A stretch of 10,747 nucleotides of DNA from Chloroflexota bacterium (GTDB lineage: Bacteria; Chloroflexota; Dehalococcoidia; Dehalococcoidales; RBG-16-60-22). The stretch is taken from assembly GCA_016190585.1 (NCBI GenBank), contig JACPQH010000032.1, positions 1 through 10,747 on the forward strand. The letters run 5' to 3'. The position numbers and the translations under genes were made by a program. Positions 6,425 to 10,747 of this stretch are shown here, piece after piece; the stretch's first letter is position 1, and every line of letters starts with the position of its first letter. The notes beneath the pieces were generated by a model. The model had not been told where the DNA came from. It was given only the letters and a program-made list of their open reading frames with translations, and did no database searches.

Positions 6425-8371
6425 TCAGAGCCCGGAGCCCGCCAGGAAGCCGCTCTCGATGGCGTCCTTCACCGTGCCGGGCTTGAGGCAGTCGCCGGTC
6501 CGGATAATCCGGGGCGCCTTGCCTTCAATCTGGCTGGCGAGGTCGTCCACCGGCACCGCGCCCACCGCCAGCACCACCGAATCGGCCTCGAAGAACTCGT
6601 CGTTCGAGTTGAGCCGCTGTATCCTGACGCCGCGCCCGGTTATCTCCTGGGCCCTGGCCCTGGTTTCCACGCGGATGCCGGCGGCGGCCAGGCGGTCCAT
6701 TACCACCCACCGGTTGATGGGGCCGTAATCCGCCCCGATTTTCGGCAGCATCTCGAGGATGGTCGCCTTCTTCCCCTGCCGGACGAGGAACTCGGCGGTC
6801 TCACAGCCTACCGAACCGCCCCCGATGATAACGACATTCGCGCCGGGCTTTCCCCTGCCGGCAAGCACGTCCACCGCGGTAAAGACGTTTGCCCCGTCGA
6901 TCCCCGGTATGCCAGGCAGGCACGGCTCGGCGCCGGCGGCGATGATGACCGCGTCCGGCTTTTCCTTTTCGACGACGGCCGGGGTACACCGTTCGCCCAG
7001 CCTGACCGTCACCCCGAGCTTTTCAAGCTGGCCGGCCAGGTAAGTTATTGTCGTACGCCACTCGTCCTTGTAGGGCGGGACAACGGCGTAAAGCAGCTGC
7101 CCGCCAAGCTCGCGGCCCTTCTCGTACAGCGTCACCTTATGCCCGCGGCCGGCCGCCACCCTGGCGGCTTCCATACCGGCCGGGCCGCCGCCGATTACCA
7201 GGACCTTCCCCGGCCGGGCCGCCGGCGCTGCGGTGTATTTGGTCTCCTTACCTGCGCGGGCGTTCACCGAGCAGCTCATCGGCCTGCCTTCGTTAACATC
7301 ATCGAAGCAGCGGCAGCAGGCGGTGCACATCCGGATGTCCTCCAGCCTCCCCTCCCGGGCTTTCACCAGTATCTCTTCGTCGGCGATAAGCGGCCGGGTC
7401 ATGCTTACCAGGTCGGCTTTCCCCTGCGCGATAATCGAGTCGGCCAGGACCGGGTCGTTGATGCGCACCCCGGCGATAACCGGGATGCTCACGACTTGCC
7501 TGATACCCTCGGCGAGGGGGACGAAGGCGCCGCGCGGCACGGACATCTGGTTGACCGGCATCCGGCCCTCGTGCCACACCGGGTAGATGTTGAAGGCGTG
7601 TACCCCGGCTTTTTCCATCACCGCAGCCATCTGCTGCCAGCCGGCGAGGCCCTGTCCCCAGGAAAGGAGGTCGTCCCCCGGAATGCGGACGATTATCGGG
7701 TAGTCGCTGCCCGCCTTCTTTTTTATCAGGGCTACCGTCTCGGTAAAGATGCGCAGCCGGTTTTCCAGGCTGCCGCCGTACCGGTCGGTACGCCGGTTCA
7801 CGGCGGGGTTGGTGAAGAGGAGAATGAGGTTCCCGCCCACCACCTGGAACTCGACGGCGTCAAAGCCGGCGGTGCGCGCGCGGACGGCGGCGTCGGAAAT
7901 CTGCTCATCGACCCACTTTATCTCGTCTACCGCCAGCGCCCGGTGCCGCGGCAGGAATTCGGCGAGGAGGATGCTCGGGTGTGAGCCTTCGCGGGGCTGG
8001 ACCCAGTCCGAGGGCGCCACGAACTCCGGCGTGTGCCCCTCGCCTTTTGTCGAGATGTACGTATAGGTGGCGAGCTGCGCGGCCGCTTTGGCGCCGTGGG
8101 CGTGTATCGTCTTGACCCACTCGCTGAGCCGGGGAATGAAGGCATCTTTATAGATGCCGGTATGGCCGACGGTCTTCCGGCCCGGCCAGATGGTCTGGTA
8201 GGCGCCCAGGGTGATGAGCCCCACCCCTCCCCTGGCCCGCGCCGCGTAGAACTCGGCCTGGCGGTCGCTGTCTTCGTAGTCGTAGCGGGTCGTCACCGCC
8301 GACATGACCACGCGGTTCCGCAGCTCCATCTTGCCCAGCTTGACCGGGCTGAACAGGTTCTCCAGTCTCAT
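6425..8371 (-). CDS. OYE-family flavoprotein, 2,4-dienoyl-CoA reductase-like (FMN, 4Fe-4S, FAD)
   Basis: A 648-residue NAD(P)H-dependent ene-reductase. Residues 1-345 form an Old Yellow Enzyme TIM barrel (LFSPVKLGKMELRNRVV at 6-22, NRRTDRYGGSLENR at 192-205). A Cys cluster follows at 349-367, then an FAD fold (VIGGGPAGMEAA, 392-403) and an NAD(P) fold (VIIGGGSVGCE, 514-524). The length and order match 2,4-dienoyl-CoA reductase and trimethylamine dehydrogenase relatives. His267 in WHEGRMP matches the catalytic His of E. coli FadH, but the catalytic Tyr166 position is Asn181 here. The cysteines are spaced C-x2-C-x2-C-x11-C instead of FadH's C-x2-C-x3-C-x11-C. The start is the ATG at 8371, with GGAGGAGGGAG upstream. 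The ATG at 8392 would place that ribosome site inside the gene. It is the third gene of the minus-strand operon. The substrate is unknown; true dienoyl-CoA reductase activity is doubtful. Confidence 0.93.
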   Translation of the reverse strand: MRLENLFSPVKLGKMELRNRVVMSAVTTRYDYEDSDRQAEFYAARARGGVGLITLGAYQTIWPGRKTVGHTGIYKDAFIPRLSEWVKTIHAHGAKAAAQLATYTYISTKGEGHTPEFVAPSDWVQPREGSHPSILLAEFLPRHRALAVDEIKWVDEQISDAAVRARTAGFDAVEFQVVGGNLILLFTNPAVNRRTDRYGGSLENRLRIFTETVALIKKKAGSDYPIIVRIPGDDLLSWGQGLAGWQQMAAVMEKAGVHAFNIYPVWHEGRMPVNQMSVPRGAFVPLAEGIRQVVSIPVIAGVRINDPVLADSIIAQGKADLVSMTRPLIADEEILVKAREGRLEDIRMCTACCRCFDDVNEGRPMSCSVNARAGKETKYTAAPAARPGKVLVIGGGPAGMEAARVAAGRGHKVTLYEKGRELGGQLLYAVVPPYKDEWRTTITYLAGQLEKLGVTVRLGERCTPAVVEKEKPDAVIIAAGAEPCLPGIPGIDGANVFTAVDVLAGRGKPGANVVIIGGGSVGCETAEFLVRQGKKATILEMLPKIGADYGPINRWVVMDRLAAAGIRVETRARAQEITGRGVRIQRLNSNDEFFEADSVVLAVGAVPVDDLASQIEGKAPRIIRTGDCLKPGTVKDAIESGFLAGSGL

Positions 8372-8406
8372 CAGAACACTCCCTCCTCCCATCCAGACAT
8401 AAATTG

Positions 8407-8444
8407 GCGGGCAGCCTTACTCCCCGTTAAAGGACGCTGCCCGC
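8407..8444 (-). promoter_or_regulatory. Perfect 9-bp hairpin in the operon gap before the flavoprotein gene
   Basis: GCGGGCAGC (8407-8415) pairs perfectly with GCTGCCCGC (8436-8444) around a 20-base loop, in the 100-bp gap between a MaoC-like gene and the flavoprotein gene. No T-run follows on the minus strand. It could be an RNA processing or stabilising site, an attenuator, or the terminator of the two-gene MaoC unit. Confidence 0.5.
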
Positions 8445-8471
8445 TTCCGGTGAAATACCTCTGTTGACGCG

Positions 8472-8930
8472 CTACTGGGGCCGCCGGGCGTGCATCTCAA
8501 CCTGCCTGGCTTCCATCACCACCTCGTTCTTCTGGTTGTAGGTGGATATCAGCATGGTGAGCACGCCGCGCTCCGGCCGCCTGGTGTCTCTCTTGTCAAT
8601 CACCTCGATGACGCAGCGCAGGGTATCCCCGGCGAACACCGGTTTCATGAACTTGGTGTCCAGGTTGAGCAGCGCCAGGGAGTTCCTGTCGAGCAGGCCC
8701 ATCCGGAACAGCAGCCCGATGGAGATGGCGGTGGTCAGCGGGCCGTGCACCAGCTTCTTGCCGAACGGGGTGGTTTTGGCGAACTCGTCGTCGGTATGTA
8801 TCGGGTTATAGTCGCCGGACAGGGCCGCGTAGTGCACGATATCGGCTTCGGTCACGGTCCGGGAAGGCGTGAAGAACTTGTCGCCTATGTTCAGCTCCTC
8901 GAGATACTTCGGCGTAACTCGGTATTCCAT
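8472..8930 (-). CDS. MaoC-like hotdog-fold hydratase, paralog A
   Basis: A 152-residue single hotdog-domain protein of the MaoC/(R)-enoyl-CoA hydratase family, which adds water to, or removes it from, acyl-CoA thioesters. The hydratase signature SGDYNPIHTD (38-47) gives the catalytic Asp40 and His45. FGKKLVHGPLT (56-66) is the usual family segment. The start is firm: ATG at 8930 after AAGGAGGT (8935-8942). The gene begins 24 bp after the stop of its 152-residue paralog, with which it aligns without gaps at about 56% identity (85 of 152 by hand count). The two may form a heterodimer or handle different chain types. The length is normal for a one-domain MaoC protein. The substrate is unknown. 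Confidence 0.92.
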   Translation of the reverse strand: MEYRVTPKYLEELNIGDKFFTPSRTVTEADIVHYAALSGDYNPIHTDDEFAKTTPFGKKLVHGPLTTAISIGLLFRMGLLDRNSLALLNLDTKFMKPVFAGDTLRCVIEVIDKRDTRRPERGVLTMLISTYNQKNEVVMEARQVEMHARRPQ

Positions 8931-8954
8931 CGTTACCTCCTTATCTTGTGCGGG

Positions 8955-9413
8955 CTACTGGGGACGAGCGGCGTAAAGGAAGGTCTGGATGGCCTCGGCC
9001 ACCACCTCGTTACGCTGGTTGATTATCTCGTGCTTGATTTTCAGGATGCCGCGTTCCGGGTTCTTGGTCGGGCGCTTGTCGGCAATCTCGGCGACGACGT
9101 GGATGGTATCGCCGATGACGACCGGTTTCATCCATTTGGGCTCAAAACCGAGCAGAGCCAGGGAGTTGTAGTCCAGGAGCCCCAGCCGGAAGACCAGCCC
9201 GGCGGCGATGGAGATAGTGAGGAGCCCGTAGCATATCCTGGTACCGAACATCGTGGTCTTGGCGTATTCCTCGTCGGTGTGCACCAGGTTGTAGTCGCCG
9301 GTCAACCCCGCGAAGGTGACGAAATCGGTCTCGGTAATGGTCCGCGCCGGGGTAATGAGCTTGTCGCCGACATTGAAATCATCCAGGAACTTCGGGGCAA
9401 TTCTGTACTCCAT
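8955..9413 (-). CDS. MaoC-like hotdog-fold hydratase, paralog B
   Basis: A 152-residue MaoC-family protein, first gene of the operon. Its signature GDYNLVHTD (39-47) keeps Asp40 and His45, but the usual Pro-Ile is Leu-Val. The segment normally reading VHG is CYG here (61-63), so its substrate pocket may differ from paralog A. The start is the ATG at 9413 with AAGGGAG at 9419-9425, five bases upstream. A TTG at 9443 would open ten more codons but overlaps the -10 box of the promoter and cannot be within the transcript. It lies 24 bp before paralog A. Both proteins keep the catalytic pair, so this is not an active/inactive pair of the mycobacterial HadAB kind. The exact reaction is unknown. Confidence 0.91.
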   Translation of the reverse strand: MEYRIAPKFLDDFNVGDKLITPARTITETDFVTFAGLTGDYNLVHTDEEYAKTTMFGTRICYGLLTISIAAGLVFRLGLLDYNSLALLGFEPKWMKPVVIGDTIHVVAEIADKRPTKNPERGILKIKHEIINQRNEVVAEAIQTFLYAARPQ

Positions 9414-9442
9414 ACTCACTCCCTTTACGATATTTACCCGCA

Positions 9443-9471
9443 ATTATAGATAGTCCCGCCTGAAGTGTCAA
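9443..9471 (-). promoter_or_regulatory. Consensus sigma70 promoter of the five-gene operon
   Basis: On the minus strand: TTGACA (9466-9471), a spacer of exactly 17 bp, TATAAT (9443-9448). All twelve box positions match consensus. Transcription should start near 9436, giving a leader of about 23 bases to the ATG at 9413 with its Shine-Dalgarno. No operator-like repeat overlaps it, so high constitutive transcription is the simplest reading. Confidence 0.85.
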
Positions 9472-9476
9472 ACGAA

Positions 9477-9533
9477 CCCCGGCGCCGCGCACGGGGCAAA
9501 GCGCCGCGGCGATGCGCCCTGTCAGAGCCGGGG
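9477..9533 (-). terminator. GC-rich structured region after the permease gene, possible terminator
   Basis: CCCCGGC (9477-9483) pairs with GCCGGGG (9527-9533), and inside, CGCCGCG (9483-9489) can pair with CGCGGCG (9505-9511). On the minus strand it follows the permease stop by about 25 bases and is followed by TTCGTTT, a poor T-run. It may end the permease transcript just before the operon promoter. Confidence 0.35.
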
Positions 9534-9557
9534 TGGGGTGGCCTGCCTTATATAAAG

Positions 9558-10747
9558 TTACCTGGTTTTCCGGGAGGCGGTTATCATCAGCCGGACGACC
9601 ACGCCGGCCGCCAGCACGGAGCCGCCCATGACCGCGGCCTGCCAGCCGGTGTTGACGGCCAGCCAAAGCGAGACGAGAATCCCGGCCCCCGGCAAGAACC
9701 TGTTAAGCCCGATGTGTCTCAGCCGGCTATCGCCGGCCGCGCGCGGAAACAGCTTGATGACGCTGGCGTTGACCCCGGCGAAGGCCAGCAGCACGGAAAA
9801 ATTGGTGAACTCGGCCACGTATTCGATATTGCCGATGGAGACGAACATGATGGCGAAGATGCCCGCCAGGAAGATGGTGCGCCAGGGAGTGCGGCGGGTC
9901 TTGCCGACGACGCAGAACGTCATGGGCAGGACGCCGGCGCAGGACATGGCCCACATCGCCCGCGAGGCCGCCAGGAGGAGAAGCAGCGCCGTGCTGGCGG
10001 TCGCCGCGAGCGAGACGAGCGACACAAAAAGGTCGGCGTTGGCGCCGAAGGCCCGCCCCGCCACTACCGCCAGGGGGGCGCTCGCCCGGCTCAGGTCCGC
10101 CCAGCCCACCACGTTGACGGCGGCTACCGCGACCAGGATGTAGCACAGCGTGCTGATGCCGATGGCCAGGAGGATGGCGCGGAAGAGGTCACGCTCCGGG
10201 TTTTTCATCTCTTCGGCCAGGTTGGCCATGCCCTCGAACCCCAGGAAGGCGAAGAACACCAGCGAGGCGGCGCTCATCACCCCGGCCATCCCGAAAGGCA
10301 TCTCCAGGATGTCCACACTGCCGAGATGGGGTACGCCGATTACGATAATCAGCACGAGCCCGATGACCGTGGGGACGGTGAGGGAGGCCGCCAGGCCGAC
10401 AGACTCGCCGATGCCCAGGGAGGCGACCAGCAGGGAGATAACAAGCAGGCCGAGGGCGCCGCCCAGCACCGGCGCGCCCGTCAGGTGGCTCAGGTAGCCG
10501 GCAAAACCGAGCGCCACGGCGGCGGCCGAAATGACCCCGGCGGCCAGTACCAGCCACCCCGCCAGGAAACCCCACCCCTCCCCGAAAGCCATGCTGACAA
10601 ACTGGAACTCGGGGGCGTTTTTCGGCCGCAGTCTCACCAGCCGCGCGTAAGATACCCCGGTCAGACCGGCGCCCACCGCGGCGAAGAGGAAGGACAGCCA
10701 CACCGCGTTGCCGGCTTGTCCCGCCGCCACCCCCACCAGCACGAAGA
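9558..10747 (-). CDS. APC-superfamily amino acid permease, 5' end cut by window
   Basis: At least 396 residues of a cytoplasmic-membrane amino acid (or amine) carrier of the APC superfamily. The frame is open through the window edge at 10747, so the N-terminus, probably including the first helix and the usual GxG turn, lies outside. A GTG near 10742 is internal. Family-like parts are VGVAAGQAGNAVWLSF at the visible beginning (second helix), FFAFLGFEGMANLAEEMKNP in the middle (the FxGFE helix-6 signature, followed by NPERD), and about ten further hydrophobic helices ending in a basic tail (ASRKTR). The stop is TAA at 9558-9560. It lies upstream of, and on the same strand as, the MaoC-headed operon but is separated from it by a GC-rich hairpin region and the operon's own promoter. 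It is therefore probably a separate unit. The substrate is unknown. Confidence 0.9.
   Translation of the reverse strand, partial: FVLVGVAAGQAGNAVWLSFLFAAVGAGLTGVSYARLVRLRPKNAPEFQFVSMAFGEGWGFLAGWLVLAAGVISAAAVALGFAGYLSHLTGAPVLGGALGLLVISLLVASLGIGESVGLAASLTVPTVIGLVLIIVIGVPHLGSVDILEMPFGMAGVMSAASLVFFAFLGFEGMANLAEEMKNPERDLFRAILLAIGISTLCYILVAVAAVNVVGWADLSRASAPLAVVAGRAFGANADLFVSLVSLAATASTALLLLLAASRAMWAMSCAGVLPMTFCVVGKTRRTPWRTIFLAGIFAIMFVSIGNIEYVAEFTNFSVLLAFAGVNASVIKLFPRAAGDSRLRHIGLNRFLPGAGILVSLWLAVNTGWQAAVMGGSVLAAGVVVRLMITASRKTR

Noticed and set aside
6362..7984. Open frame of 540 codons antisense to the flavoprotein gene
   Set aside because: It is shadow coding opposite a gene with unmistakable FMN, Fe-S, FAD and NAD(P) motifs; it is rich in Arg, Gly and His with no hydrophobic core pattern or ribosome site.
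9414..9443. Longer start (TTG at 9443) for MaoC paralog B
   Set aside because: This codon overlaps the -10 box, upstream of the predicted transcript start, while the ATG at 9413 has a well-placed Shine-Dalgarno.
8490..9449. Open frame of 319 codons antisense to both MaoC-like genes
   Set aside because: Its apparent internal repetition only mirrors the duplicated MaoC genes on the other strand.

Overview
The window is GC-rich bacterial chromosomal DNA (by eye well above 60% G+C) with tight gene spacing, strong Shine-Dalgarno sequences and sigma70-type promoters. The gene types (a long TrpB2-type tryptophan synthase beta chain behind trpA, tandem MaoC-like hydratases, an Old-Yellow-Enzyme/dienoyl-CoA-reductase-like flavoprotein) and the short palindromic repeats in the gaps would fit an environmental anaerobe of the Chloroflexota/Dehalococcoidia kind. 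That placement is inference only, since the window holds no rRNA or other marker gene.

Layout. (1) 1-2071, plus strand: the 3' part of trpA, cut by the window start, then a complete trpB2-type gene 25 bp downstream. This is the end of a tryptophan biosynthesis operon. (2) 2072-2418: a gene-free gap between converging genes, packed with palindromic repeats, including two near-identical hairpins 199 bp apart. (3) 2419-3449: a two-domain cupin gene (minus) and a small two-helix membrane protein of the PLDc_N type (plus), diverging from about 145 bp that carry a promoter for each. (4) 3450-3739: a second gap with palindromic repeats. (5) 9413 down to 3740, minus strand: a probable five-gene operon of two paralogous MaoC-like hydratases, a 648-residue OYE/2,4-dienoyl-CoA-reductase-like flavoprotein, an MFS carrier of the oxalate/formate-antiporter type, and a beta-CASP metallo-beta-lactamase-fold RNase. 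It starts at a promoter with both boxes matching consensus and the ideal 17-bp spacing. (6) 9558-10747, minus strand: an APC-type amino acid permease, cut by the window end.

How the genes may work together: the five-gene operon joins acyl-CoA (de)hydration, flavin/Fe-S dependent reduction and uptake or exchange of a small organic acid. This suggests import and reductive or beta-oxidation-like processing of an unsaturated acid. The RNase overlaps the transporter gene by 16 bp and may be a housekeeping passenger. The substrate cannot be read from the sequence.

There is no CRISPR array, rRNA, tRNA, transposase, phage or recognisable defence system here. Most of the window is ordinary metabolism. 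The points most worth a second look are the altered active site and Fe-S spacing of the flavoprotein, the trpA-trpB2 arrangement and the repeat-filled gaps.
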